Assembly (NCBI GenBank): GCA_947258825.1
Contig: CAMYJX010000007.1
Location: 1 to 53,315, forward strand
Length of the DNA stretch: 53,315 nt
Source of the DNA: an uncultured Pseudomonadales bacterium
GTDB lineage: Bacteria > Pseudomonadota > Gammaproteobacteria > Pseudomonadales > Azotimanducaceae
Direction of reading: 5' to 3'
The notes beneath the pieces are model-generated. The model worked only from the letters and a program-made list of their open reading frames with translations. It had not been told where the DNA came from and ran no database searches. Positions 24,628 through 32,420 of this stretch are shown piece after piece (the stretch's first letter is position 1; the number at the start of each line of letters is the position of its first letter). Both the position numbers and the translations under genes were made by a program.

Positions 24628-25640
24628 GGATTGACCTGTACCTTAATGGATTGGTTTGATTTATCGGCCGCCGTGGCGAAGGCGTCGGCTACCTGGTCCA
24701 GCTTGAAGCGATGGGTCACCAACGGTTCCAGCAACTGGCGGTGCTCAGCCACCAGATCTGTGGCGATGGCGAAATCCGGCCGATGACACTCGCGGCCGTA
24801 GCAGTTGGATGCGATGAGCGTGAGCTCTTTGCGGAAAAGCGCCTCTCCGGGCAACCCCGGCTTGTCTTCAAAAACACCCAGGATGACCACGCGGCCGGCA
24901 TTGCGGGCCACTCCGACCGCTTCAGACAGCGTGTCTGCCTGGCCGCCGACGGTCTCCACCACCACATCCACGTAATCCTGGCCCACAGCTTCCATCAGGC
25001 TGCTGGCCGAGGCGAACACCTGATCAGCACCCAGGTGTCGAGCCAACTCCTGCTGGTGCGGATGGCGCGCGGTGATCAGCACCTCGCCGGCGCCAGCCGC
25101 CCGGGCGCAGAGTATCGACAGCAGCCCGATGCTGCCGGCGCCCAGGATGGCGACTCGGGCCTGCACGTCCAGGCGCGCCAGCCGCAGACCTCGGACGCAC
25201 ACGGCCAGAGGCTCCGTGAGCGCAGCGATGTGGCTGGGCAGACCCGAGGGTAACTCGTAGAGCGTGTCTGCGGGCAGCGTGACGTACTCGGCCATGCCGC
25301 CACGGGCGGTAAAACCGAAAAGTCGGTTTTCGGGGCACAGATTGCGAAGCCCGACAGTGCAGTAACGGCACAGGCCACACCCGTGCAGGGGTTCCACCGC
25401 AACGAGCTTGCCGGTCGGCAGCATGACGCCATCTCCGACGCGCTCGATCACGCCGGCGATTTCATGGCCAGGCTGAACGCCGCGTGAGGCGTCGCCGTGG
25501 GCGTACAGGAGGTTGGGATCGCGGCCGCAGATACCCACCGATGATACGGCAAGTCGAACCCAACCCGGCCTGGGTTCCGGCAGCTTGGCTTCTCTGACCT
25601 CGATGTTGCCGGTATCGCCGAATACGGCGGCCTTCATCAT
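24624..25640 (-). CDS. Zinc-dependent medium-chain alcohol dehydrogenase
   Basis: MDR-family protein of 338 residues. The catalytic zinc region has VGICGRDPN and PGHEIAGVI. The structural zinc loop has CGLCRYCTVGLRNLC (four Cys). The Rossmann fold has ILGAGSIGLLSILCARAAGA. The substrate is likely a polyol or sugar alcohol, as in sorbitol/threonine dehydrogenase relatives; this is not decidable here. The ATG at 25640 (MMKAAVFGDT) follows AGGGG by 7-8 nt; the open frame to 25757 is unlikely coding. Coupled to the Usp gene by a 4-nt overlap. Confidence 0.88.
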   Translation of the reverse strand: MMKAAVFGDTGNIEVREAKLPEPRPGWVRLAVSSVGICGRDPNLLYAHGDASRGVQPGHEIAGVIERVGDGVMLPTGKLVAVEPLHGCGLCRYCTVGLRNLCPENRLFGFTARGGMAEYVTLPADTLYELPSGLPSHIAALTEPLAVCVRGLRLARLDVQARVAILGAGSIGLLSILCARAAGAGEVLITARHPHQQELARHLGADQVFASASSLMEAVGQDYVDVVVETVGGQADTLSEAVGVARNAGRVVILGVFEDKPGLPGEALFRKELTLIASNCYGRECHRPDFAIATDLVAEHRQLLEPLVTHRFKLDQVADAFATAADKSNQSIKVQVNP

Positions 25641-25775
25641 GCGGTTGCCCCTGTCCCCTACAGCTTTGCATGCTAAACCTTCGCCCCAAGCGCTGACAAC
25701 GCTGGAAAGCGACGGTGATTGTCGTACACTGGAGTCGAGCGCGGGAGAAAGAAGCAAAGAAGCAGGGGAGATTCC

Positions 25776-26081
25776 ATGGCGACGTACATCATGCTCAGCA
25801 CCCTCACCGATGAGGGCAGAAAGACATTGAAATCAAGGCCGGAGCGGCTCAAAGAGGTCAACAAGGAGGTAGAGTCTATGGGCGCTCGCGTGCTGTCACA
25901 GTACGCCGTGCTTGGGGGTTACGATTTCGTCAACATCATCGAGGCGCCGACCAATGAGGTGATGTCCCTGATTTCCATGGAGCTGGGTTCCAGAGGCACC
26001 ATCAAGGTAACCACGCTGCCCGGCATGGAGATCGCCGCCTTCGTAGACATGTTGCAGGGAAAGTCTACAGGCGGATCCTGA
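25776..26081 (+). CDS. GYD domain protein
   Basis: 101 residues: MATYIMLSTLTDEGRKTLKS start, the eponymous LGGYDFVNIIEAP, and the C-terminal GTIKVTTLPGMEIAAFVDML. GYD-domain proteins form small ferredoxin-like barrels of unknown function. AGGGGAG lies just upstream of the ATG at 25776. It ends 3 nt before a second gene that begins with a related GYD domain, so the two are certainly co-translated and may form a hetero-oligomer. Confidence 0.9.
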   Translation: MATYIMLSTLTDEGRKTLKSRPERLKEVNKEVESMGARVLSQYAVLGGYDFVNIIEAPTNEVMSLISMELGSRGTIKVTTLPGMEIAAFVDMLQGKSTGGS

Positions 26082-26084
26082 GCC

Positions 26085-27083
26085 ATGCCCGTCTACGTAA
26101 TGCTCATGCGCTATCACTCGCAGGGCATGAAGGCCGCCAGTGAGGACCCGGAAACCCTGACCCAGGTGCATGAAGCGCTAGGACGCTGGGAAGCCAAGAT
26201 CCTCGAGAGCTATCGCCTGCTGGGCGAATACGACCAGTGCACGATCTTCGAGGCCCCCGACAACTTCAAGGCCTACCGGGCCACGCTCTCTCAGGAGATC
26301 GGCACGACCGCAGACACCGAGATACTGCCGGCGATCAATTACGAGCTCTTCACCCGATTGGCTGCGCAGGAAACCGGGACTGTCGGCCCCCATCCCTGGC
26401 AGGTCAGCTGGTGGGCCAAAATGGGCAGGCTGGGGTTTCGCTGGCATGCCTATGGGCGTTGGGTCCACAAGGCCTGCAAGCCTCTGACGGTAACCGGTAG
26501 AGACAAGTTCAAGCAGATCAAAGGCCCCTGCATCGTCGTCGCCAATCACACCAGCCACATGGACGCGCTGGTACTCAACGCCTCGCTGCCGTGGCGGGTC
26601 AAGCTGAATATTTTCTCCGGTGCCGCAGCGGATCGCTGGTTCGTCAAGGGGCGCAAAGAGCTGGTTATGCAACCCTGGTACCAATCGCTGGCCATGGGCT
26701 CGTTTCCCATTCAGCGTGGCGGCGGCTCTCGTGCGCTGGACTATCCCAAGTGGCTTCTAGATAAAGGTTGTAACCTTCTGATTTTTCCGGAAGGCACTCG
26801 CTCAACCAGCCGCAATATGGCCAAGTTCAGACATGGCGTGTCGATTCTCGCCTTGGAGAAGAAAGTGCCCGTAGTGCCCGTTTTCCTCACCGGTTTGAAG
26901 GAGCTTCGGCCCAAGGGCTCACGGGAGATCCATCCTGGACCGGCAGGCGCCCACGTGCTCGATCCTATCGTCTTTCCCGAGGGCACTTCCGTACCGGAGG
27001 CCACGCGCATCATCTACGATGCCATGAACGAGGTACACGTCAGGGTCGCTGAACTGGGCAACGACGCCGCGCGTCAGGACTGA
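26085..27083 (+). CDS. GYD domain fused to 1-acylglycerol-3-phosphate acyltransferase (PlsC)
   Basis: Residues 1 to about 95 form a divergent GYD domain (MPVYVMLMRYHSQGMKAA, LLGEYDQCTIFEAP, EILPAINYELFTRL). Residues from about 115 form a PlsC acyltransferase: NHTSHMD with His155 and Asp160 (the HxxxxD catalytic pair), FPIQRGGG, and the substrate motif FPEGTRST. PlsC enzymes acylate lysophosphatidic acid to phosphatidic acid on the inner membrane. In the GYD half the canonical GYD is changed to GEYD. The fusion, together with the free GYD partner upstream, suggests the domain controls or localises the acyltransferase. Confidence 0.9.
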   Translation: MPVYVMLMRYHSQGMKAASEDPETLTQVHEALGRWEAKILESYRLLGEYDQCTIFEAPDNFKAYRATLSQEIGTTADTEILPAINYELFTRLAAQETGTVGPHPWQVSWWAKMGRLGFRWHAYGRWVHKACKPLTVTGRDKFKQIKGPCIVVANHTSHMDALVLNASLPWRVKLNIFSGAAADRWFVKGRKELVMQPWYQSLAMGSFPIQRGGGSRALDYPKWLLDKGCNLLIFPEGTRSTSRNMAKFRHGVSILALEKKVPVVPVFLTGLKELRPKGSREIHPGPAGAHVLDPIVFPEGTSVPEATRIIYDAMNEVHVRVAELGNDAARQD

Positions 27084-27127
27084 GCCGTCACCTCGCAGTC
27101 ATCTCGCAAATGGCAGCCTGAAACGCT

Positions 27128-28120
27128 TCAGCCGCGGGTATTTGGCGCGGGGAGGGCGTCGCGCAGCCACTTGAGCAGATCGGCGATGACTTCGTCTCTG
27201 TTGATTTCATTGAACATTTCGTGCCGTCCTTCCGGGTAGAGACGGTATTCCAGTCGGGTTACCTGCGGCCCATAGCGTTTCAACAGCCGTTTGAGGTTGG
27301 CTTCCTCTCCGTGCACAGGATCAGCTGCGCCGGAGAACACGTAGATGGGCAGGTTCGGCGGGATGCTGGCGATGTTTTGCTTCTGCCGCGCTTCCCGGGC
27401 ACCGGCGAACAGGTCGCTGAGGCTTCCCGGCCGCAGTACGAAACCGCACAGCGGGTCGTCCACGTAGGCTTGCACCTGTTGCGAATCACGGGACAACCAC
27501 TCGTACCCGGTGGCCTCGGGGCTGTCCCAGGCTTTGTTGGAGCTGCTGAACACCAGCTGCTGGAGCAGCGGGCTGTCACCGACAGGGCCACGCCGCCAAG
27601 TTTCTATGCGCGCGATGATGTGGCTCAGCCACAATGAGAAAGCGCCCCCCAGTCCCGGTGAGCCCGATAGCACCAGCGCATCGATCTGGTCGCCAAACCG
27701 ATAGACGTACTGCTGGCTCAGCATCGACCCCATGCTGTGACCCAGCAGTACGTGCGGCAGCCCGGGATGCCTGGCCCGGATGTGCTCGTTGATTTCCTGG
27801 GCGTCCTGAATGACCCGGTTCCAGCCATCGACCCCCATGTGGCCGAGCTGGTCCGGCTCTGCCGTACCGCCGTGCCCGCGGTGGTCGTTCGCGTAGACGG
27901 CGTATCCGGCGTCCATGAGCTGCCCTGCAACGTACTCGTAACGAGCGGCGTGCTCGCCCATGCCATGGGCGATCTGAATCGTCCCTGCAACTTCGCCCTG
28001 GGGCAGCCATTGGTACAGATTCAGACCCTTACCGTCGCTGGCAGTCAGGGTCAGGTTTGCTGTCTGCGTCGATGCTTCCGACGGCGCGTCCGTCAGATTG
28101 CCTGTAGTCGTATCTTTCAC
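27128..28120 (-). CDS. Monoacylglycerol lipase / lysophospholipase-like hydrolase
   Basis: An alpha/beta hydrolase of the Hydrolase_4 family, 330 residues. Signature features are IQIAHGMGEHAARYEYVAGQ, YANDHRGHGGT, LLGHSMGSMLSQ (nucleophile Ser), ALVLSGSPGLG, the acid in FSGAADPVHGEE and the His in PEGRHEMFNE. These enzymes hydrolyse monoacylglycerols or lysophospholipids. Start at 28120 overlaps the stop of the upstream HAD gene by ATGA. The acyltransferase gene on the opposite strand converges on it. Confidence 0.9.
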   Translation of the reverse strand: MKDTTTGNLTDAPSEASTQTANLTLTASDGKGLNLYQWLPQGEVAGTIQIAHGMGEHAARYEYVAGQLMDAGYAVYANDHRGHGGTAEPDQLGHMGVDGWNRVIQDAQEINEHIRARHPGLPHVLLGHSMGSMLSQQYVYRFGDQIDALVLSGSPGLGGAFSLWLSHIIARIETWRRGPVGDSPLLQQLVFSSSNKAWDSPEATGYEWLSRDSQQVQAYVDDPLCGFVLRPGSLSDLFAGAREARQKQNIASIPPNLPIYVFSGAADPVHGEEANLKRLLKRYGPQVTRLEYRLYPEGRHEMFNEINRDEVIADLLKWLRDALPAPNTRG

Positions 28121-28923
28121 GCCAGGTGTCCATTGCTGAGGAGATGCTCTACGGCCCGCGCCACGCCGGCTTCGTCGTTGCGAGCGGTCACCGTGGTTGC
28201 CGCAGCCTTGGTTCGCTCGTCGGCCTGGCCCATGGCAACTGAAGCGCCGGAAATGCGGAACATTTCGATATCGTTCTCCGCATCGCCAAAGGTGACGACG
28301 GTTTCGAGACCGATCTTCAGGTGATTGCAGGCGTGACGGAGCGCCACGCCCTTGCTGGCCTTCGAGGAGGTCAGCGTCAGAATAACTTTGCCGGAAGGGC
28401 CGATGCTGTCGAAAAAATGTACCGTCTTACCGTAACGCGGCTGCAACTCATCCTTGATGCGACGGTAGACGCCGGATCCCTGGATATTGGCTACGCGGGG
28501 CAGGTCAGCCTGGCTCTCCGCAAGCTGCGGCACCCAGCGCATCTCTGCGGGCATGGCGGAGGTGTCCGGCTCGCCGTCCAGCTTCAGCAGCACTTCGTGA
28601 TCTACCGTAACGGTGGCGACGCAACGCTCTGCATCGCAAATGGCGTAAAGATCCCGGGTGAAATCAGCCGGCAGCCGCTCGTCGAAGATATCCTGGTGCG
28701 TTTCCGGGTCGTGTACCTGGGCGCCAGAGCAGGCGATGACCAGGCCCTTGATGCCGATCTGCTCTTCTACCCGCTGGGCCATCTGCACCCAGCGTGCGGT
28801 GGCGATAATGATCTTCAAGCCCGCGTCCCGTGCGGCCCGCAGAGCCGTGATGTTATCGGGCGGCAGATCTTCCCCCACTAGCAGGGTGCCATCCAGGTCG
28901 ATGGCCAGGGCTTTGTATTGCAT
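28117..28923 (-). CDS. Cof-type HAD-superfamily phosphatase
   Basis: 268 residues. HAD motif I is AIDLDGTLL, motif II IIIATAR, motif III the Lys in KGVALR, and motif IV TFGDAENDIEMF. The large cap domain between II and III is of the Cof/YbjI (type IIB) kind. Such enzymes dephosphorylate sugar phosphates, FMN or similar metabolites. The ATG at 28923 (MQYKALAID) is the start; the open frame further upstream runs antisense through tRNA-Leu and is a shadow. Coupled to the lipase by a 4-nt overlap. Confidence 0.9.
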   Translation of the reverse strand: MQYKALAIDLDGTLLVGEDLPPDNITALRAARDAGLKIIIATARWVQMAQRVEEQIGIKGLVIACSGAQVHDPETHQDIFDERLPADFTRDLYAICDAERCVATVTVDHEVLLKLDGEPDTSAMPAEMRWVPQLAESQADLPRVANIQGSGVYRRIKDELQPRYGKTVHFFDSIGPSGKVILTLTSSKASKGVALRHACNHLKIGLETVVTFGDAENDIEMFRISGASVAMGQADERTKAAATTVTARNDEAGVARAVEHLLSNGHLA

Positions 28924-29072
28924 GCTTTTGGTCTCTCGTGGGCTGCGCAAAGTTCTTTCGGGGGCGCATTCTACTGCTTTGCTGCCTCCGGCCCCAGCCC
29001 GGGGCTCGCTAGCCTCAGGCTCTGTTGTATGATTGCGCCGGCATTTTCGGGGTCCATCCCATGCCACGCTGC

Positions 29073-29159
29073 GCCCGGGTGGTGAAACTGGTAGACACAA
29101 GGGACTTAAAATCCCTCGGCCGCAAGGCCATGCGGGTTCGATTCCCGCCCCGGGCACCA
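29073..29159 (+). tRNA. tRNA-Leu (UAA)
   Basis: 87 nt including encoded CCA. Acceptor GCCCGGG/CCCGGGC with discriminator A, anticodon loop CTTAAAA (anticodon TAA), a long variable arm (CGGCCGCAAGGCC), and T-arm GCGGG-TTCGATT-CCCGC. A -10 TATGAT at 29028-29033 lies about 40 nt upstream. It marks the left edge of the accessory-looking stretch. Confidence 0.97.
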
Positions 29160-29244
29160 ATCGAACGGCTCAGCGCTTGCCTTTGGGTGCAGCTCGAATT
29201 AGAAGGTAAAATCAAGAAAGGTTCATTAACTATCTGATATCTAT

Positions 29245-29907
29245 CTATTTATAAGCTTTCACTATCGGAGAATTAAAGGCAGGATCGGTCACGCTGTCTT
29301 GTCTATTCGCTCGTTCTTTCATCGAGATGGGCATTTTAACTAGTTGCTTGCTTTTTCTTAGCCGATAGTTGGCCTGCTTGCACGCGTTGCAGCAGAACCT
29401 GCTGCGATTCCGGCGCGCAGGGGTGTAGCGCTCGCCGCAATGTTGACAGGACTGCTCTGGCACCGATCTTGCCCGTGCGCAGGCATCGCCGCAATAGACC
29501 TTCTGGCTGGCCGCACGATCGTCGGCGTTGTGAATGATCACCGTACGTTTGCAGCGATCGCAGGAAAATTCCCGACCTTCGTCTGGTAATCGCAAACGCA
29601 ACCAGACGCGGAGTTCTTCGATGGCTCTGATTGCATCCGGATTCTGCTCGTCGCCAAACAGGCTCGTGAAGACGTCGAGCTTGGTTGCCGCTCGCACGTA
29701 GATTGCCATTGGGCCGTCTAGGCAGTCTTCACATACGGTCCACAGCCGGTACTCGTAAGGCTTGAAATCGGCATGATCCCGGTTCCTGGCCGGGTCCAGG
29801 TTCGGCACTTCCAGGGCGTTCAGATACTCGGGGCTGTGCGCCCGCCAGACTCTGATAACAGGGCCGGTTCCGGGGAGGTCGCGACAGCAAAGTTGGCACC
29901 TTTCCAT
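29245..29907 (-). CDS. Multi-zinc-ribbon protein of unknown function
   Basis: 220 residues with five Cys-pair elements: ERCQLC (N-terminus), CEDC (about 60), CDRC (about 115), CGDAC (about 138) and CQHC followed by a Cys-rich CNAC near residues 154-175. The last part, CQHCGERYTPARRNRSRFCC, resembles zinc fingers seen in small proteins of mobile elements and in CGNR-type fingers. The C-terminus is Lys/Arg-rich and then low-complexity. A nucleic-acid-binding role is likely from this pattern only. It is alone between two tRNA-Leu genes, flanked by AT-rich DNA unlike the rest of the window, which suggests acquisition. I do not recognise a named family. Confidence 0.7.
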   Translation of the reverse strand: MERCQLCCRDLPGTGPVIRVWRAHSPEYLNALEVPNLDPARNRDHADFKPYEYRLWTVCEDCLDGPMAIYVRAATKLDVFTSLFGDEQNPDAIRAIEELRVWLRLRLPDEGREFSCDRCKRTVIIHNADDRAASQKVYCGDACARARSVPEQSCQHCGERYTPARRNRSRFCCNACKQANYRLRKSKQLVKMPISMKERANRQDSVTDPAFNSPIVKAYK

Positions 29908-30685
29908 CGTGTAGAATCTTTACTCTGCACTATCAAGTTAAGTGGCTTGCCGTTAACGTAACATGTAAATTAACCTGATTACAATTAAGCGTTAGTGCTA
30001 GGGTGCGGGCAACCGTTACGGTTACTTATTCAATCGAAATGACCGAGGAACAGAAATCGAACCCGACGCTGTCGAGTATCGACACTTACATTTCTGCTAA
30101 AGACAGCAGAGGAGGAATATAAGAAACTCGCTAGTGGTTCGAGGAACGACGAGGCTTTATGTGTTAGGCAGCAGGCACCGTCGGAATAAGAAACTTCGTG
30201 ATAAGAAGTTTGATAATAAGAAAGCTGAGTAATAGGAAAGCTGAGTATTAAGAAAGCTGAGTAATAAGAAAGCTTAATAATCAGAAGGCTTAACAAAAAG
30301 CACGGTAAGCGAAAAAGAACCCTTAGATAAAGAAACTCTAAAAAGAGAAACCATCAAAGTAGAAGCGTCTGGCAGGAAGAAGCTGGAACAGCGTTGGGGC
30401 ATCGGCGGATCTTTTCGTAATTAAGGCAAGAAGAAACGTCGGTTAATCTTCTACCGATGAGGCAACGGAACGAACTTGGGGGACATTCTATAAAGACGAT
30501 TTTGGCTGCTCTCCAGCCTTCGATGCATGGTCGAATCGACCGTTACGGGCGGCGCTCTCGGCGTCGTTGAAAAAGAACTAACCTATTGTTTATAAGAAGT
30601 TTTCTGTCGAGAGCTGCTGACGTCCAGGCAACCCAAGCAGGAAAGGCGTAGTGCTGCGTCAGCTTCGCCTCAAAAACGCAAAATC
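29908..30685. other. AT- and purine-rich non-coding region with repeats
   Basis: No credible gene in 778 bp. All frames on the + strand are crowded with TAA/TAG/TGA, and the minus frame 30030-30296 is an artefact of the repeat array. The + strand is strongly purine-rich (long AAGAAA runs) between 30180 and 30440, unlike any neighbour. Features: a 20-bp dyad TGTAA-N10-TTACA (29964-29983), GTTAAC-type AT-rich palindromes near 29953, the 16-bp repeat array, and a hairpin (CGTCGGT with ACCGATG, 30438-30459). It could be a decayed gene, a long non-coding RNA, or a protein-binding array. Confidence 0.55.
30185..30294 (+). repeat. 16-bp tandem repeat array, about seven degenerate units
   Basis: Core units: AATAAGAAAGCTGAGT (30215), AATAGGAAAGCTGAGT (30231), ATTAAGAAAGCTGAGT (30247), AATAAGAAAGCTTAAT (30263) and AATCAGAAGGCTTAAC (30279). 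Two weaker units lie upstream at 30185 (16 bp) and 30201 (14 bp). The period is not a multiple of three, so the array is not coding. There are no spacers, so it is not CRISPR. Confidence 0.85.
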
Positions 30686-30771
30686 TGGTGCCCAGGGCGA
30701 GACTCGAACTCGCACGTCCAAAGGACACTGGAACCTAAATCCAGCTTGTCTACCAGTTCCAACACCTGGGC
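30686..30771 (-). tRNA. tRNA-Leu (UAG)
   Basis: 86 nt on the minus strand with CCA encoded. Acceptor GCCCAGG/CCTGGGC, anticodon arm CTGGA-TTTAGGT-TCCAG (anticodon TAG), variable arm with TGTCCTTTGGACG, and T-arm GCGAG-TTCGAGT-CTCGC. It faces the other tRNA-Leu gene across the accessory stretch. Confidence 0.96.
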
Positions 30772-31032
30772 GCAGCCACTCTGCGGCGTGCAGAGTGGGA
30801 GGGGCATTCTACTCGACGAACATTTGCATTGCAGCGACCAGCAAGTGCCTGGAAGACCTTTCGTATCGTCCGTACTGGTCATGGATAGAAAGGGACTATA
30901 CGGCAAAAAAATTGCTATTAAGCGGCATCTCTTAGCTGGTCAGGTGGTCCGATTCTGGACGTCAAAAAAACCTCAGGCCTATTTCCTTTCCAAGCTGGTG
31001 CAAGCTGCGCCACAAATTCCGAAGTTAGTTGT
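30772..31032. promoter_or_regulatory. tRNA-Leu(UAG) promoter and upstream spacer
   Basis: On the minus strand a -10 TAGAAT (plus positions 30806-30811) is followed by a GC-rich discriminator, placing the start near 30799. A perfect hairpin CCACTCTGC/GCAGAGTGG (30776-30798) would form at the very 5' end of the pre-tRNA leader. The remainder up to the MFS stop shows no gene. Confidence 0.5.
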
Positions 31033-32352
31033 CTATCGGGAGTCGGCCGATTGCATGTCCTGGTGCAGGCGACGGAAACCTCGCCATGACAGCGTAGAAA
31101 GACCAGCCGCTACCAGAAACAAAGCGCCGTGCATGCCCTGAAAATCCGGCAGCCAGGGGACGTCCGCCCAGCCCAGATACAGCACCATGCCGACAAACGG
31201 GGCGGTTGCGCCACGAACTCCGGTGAGAGTGACGTGCACACCCATGTAGGCGGACAGCTGATCCTGACGGGCGAAGTCATTGTGGCCCAGCTGCCAGGCC
31301 AGGGCTCCGCCGCCCCGCGCAACGCCCATTACCAGACGACTGATGGCTATCCAGGTCAGCGATCCGGAGAACGCGCCCATCCACAGCAGCACCTGAGATG
31401 CCACCCACAGGACGGCCTGACGAGCCCGGAACTCAGCCACGTGTACGCGGTCCAGGTAGCGGGCCCAAAACGGCAGCGTCACCAGGCTTAACGCGAAGGG
31501 AATCACCATGGTAATGGCGATGGAGACGGTATAGCTGGCACCCAGGCTGCGGGTAACCAGGTAGACCAGCGGTGCCTCTATCAGCATGTTGCCGAAACCT
31601 GCAAGAAACTGGGCTGTCTGGTACCGGGCATACCGACGGTCCCCGCGCAGAATCTCGAAGAATCCGACCTTTCCGCTCGGCTGGCTCCTCTGGGTCCGGC
31701 GCTCCAGCACGCGCTGGCGGTTTTCTCCGACCACGCGGACGCGACTGAAAAAGAATATGCCGGTTGTTCCAACCAGGGCCCCTGCCAGGTATACCCAGCG
31801 GAAGCTGTCTGGATTGGCATCCAGGAGAGGCCCCAGCGCGCTGCTGATGACCACGGTGACCAGGCTGGTGATGATCTGCAGGCGGCCCGTCGTGCGAGCA
31901 CGCACCGCCCGCATGTAATTGAGGCTCCAGATGACGCTGCGGACGGTGATGATGCCGGCAATGAGCACGCGGGACAGAATCATGCTGGCTACCAGCAGCA
32001 TCGCCCCCCAGTGATTGGTGGGCGCGAGCGCGATCGCCATCACGCAGAGTACGGTCAACGCCTGGACGACGTTGGTAAAACGCACCTTGGTCCGGGCGCT
32101 GGCCAGCTGGTTCCAGAAGAAGCTGGACAGGTTGCCGAACATAGGGGCCGCGGTAATCACCGCCAGTACCCATGGCGGGACCTCGTATATCTTGGCCGCA
32201 ATGACCCCCACAATGCCGCCTTCCAGCAGGGTGAAGGCGACAGGCAGGGTCAGCTCGGTGAGCTGCTCATAGCGGAAGCTGCGCTGGACGACCTCGGGCA
32301 GCCCAGGCTGCCCGGCTCTCTGTCTGTCCAGCAGCCGGCGGGCGATTCCCAT
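31033..32352 (-). CDS. MFS transporter
   Basis: 439 residues with about 12 hydrophobic helices, for example PPWVLAVITAAPMFGNLSSF, WVYLAGALVGTTGIFFFSRV and ASYTVSIAITMVIPFALSLV. The N-terminal cytoplasmic tail is Arg/Gln-rich (ARRLLDRQRAGQPGL). A central loop (VVGENRQRVLERRTQRSQPS) separates the two six-helix halves. The specific MFS subfamily and substrate are not apparent. It lies 68 nt downstream of the exported methyltransferase on the same strand, possibly in one transcript. Confidence 0.8.
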   Translation of the reverse strand: MGIARRLLDRQRAGQPGLPEVVQRSFRYEQLTELTLPVAFTLLEGGIVGVIAAKIYEVPPWVLAVITAAPMFGNLSSFFWNQLASARTKVRFTNVVQALTVLCVMAIALAPTNHWGAMLLVASMILSRVLIAGIITVRSVIWSLNYMRAVRARTTGRLQIITSLVTVVISSALGPLLDANPDSFRWVYLAGALVGTTGIFFFSRVRVVGENRQRVLERRTQRSQPSGKVGFFEILRGDRRYARYQTAQFLAGFGNMLIEAPLVYLVTRSLGASYTVSIAITMVIPFALSLVTLPFWARYLDRVHVAEFRARQAVLWVASQVLLWMGAFSGSLTWIAISRLVMGVARGGGALAWQLGHNDFARQDQLSAYMGVHVTLTGVRGATAPFVGMVLYLGWADVPWLPDFQGMHGALFLVAAGLSTLSWRGFRRLHQDMQSADSR

Positions 32353-32420
32353 GGGCCGGCATTATTCCAGGGATCGACCCGCGGCGTCTCGTGGCGGGCA
32401 GTGACGCCGGGCTTCTGTCG

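Noticed and set aside
28924..29160. N-terminal extension of the HAD phosphatase
   Set aside because: The extension is the antisense of tRNA-Leu(UAA); the family N-terminus begins at the ATG at 28923.
30185..30294. CRISPR array
   Set aside because: Units are directly abutting with no spacers, degenerate, and only 16 bp long; no cas genes.
30030..30296. Minus-strand ORF of 88 residues across the repeat array
   Set aside because: Its Tyr/Ser/Leu-rich sequence is produced by the 16-bp repeat, whose period is not a multiple of three; there is no ribosome site and no recognisable domain.
29990..30680. A CsrB/RsmZ-like small RNA made of GGA motifs, given nearby Gac/Csr genes in the window
   Set aside because: I count about a dozen GGA triplets in roughly 660 nt, which is what chance gives, and they are not in repeated hairpin loops. 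The upstream dyad has N10 rather than the N8 spacing (TGTAAG-N6-CTTACA) of a GacA box.
29073..30771. att sites from tRNA-directed integration
   Set aside because: No direct repeat of either tRNA 3' end was found inside the interval, and there is no integrase gene.
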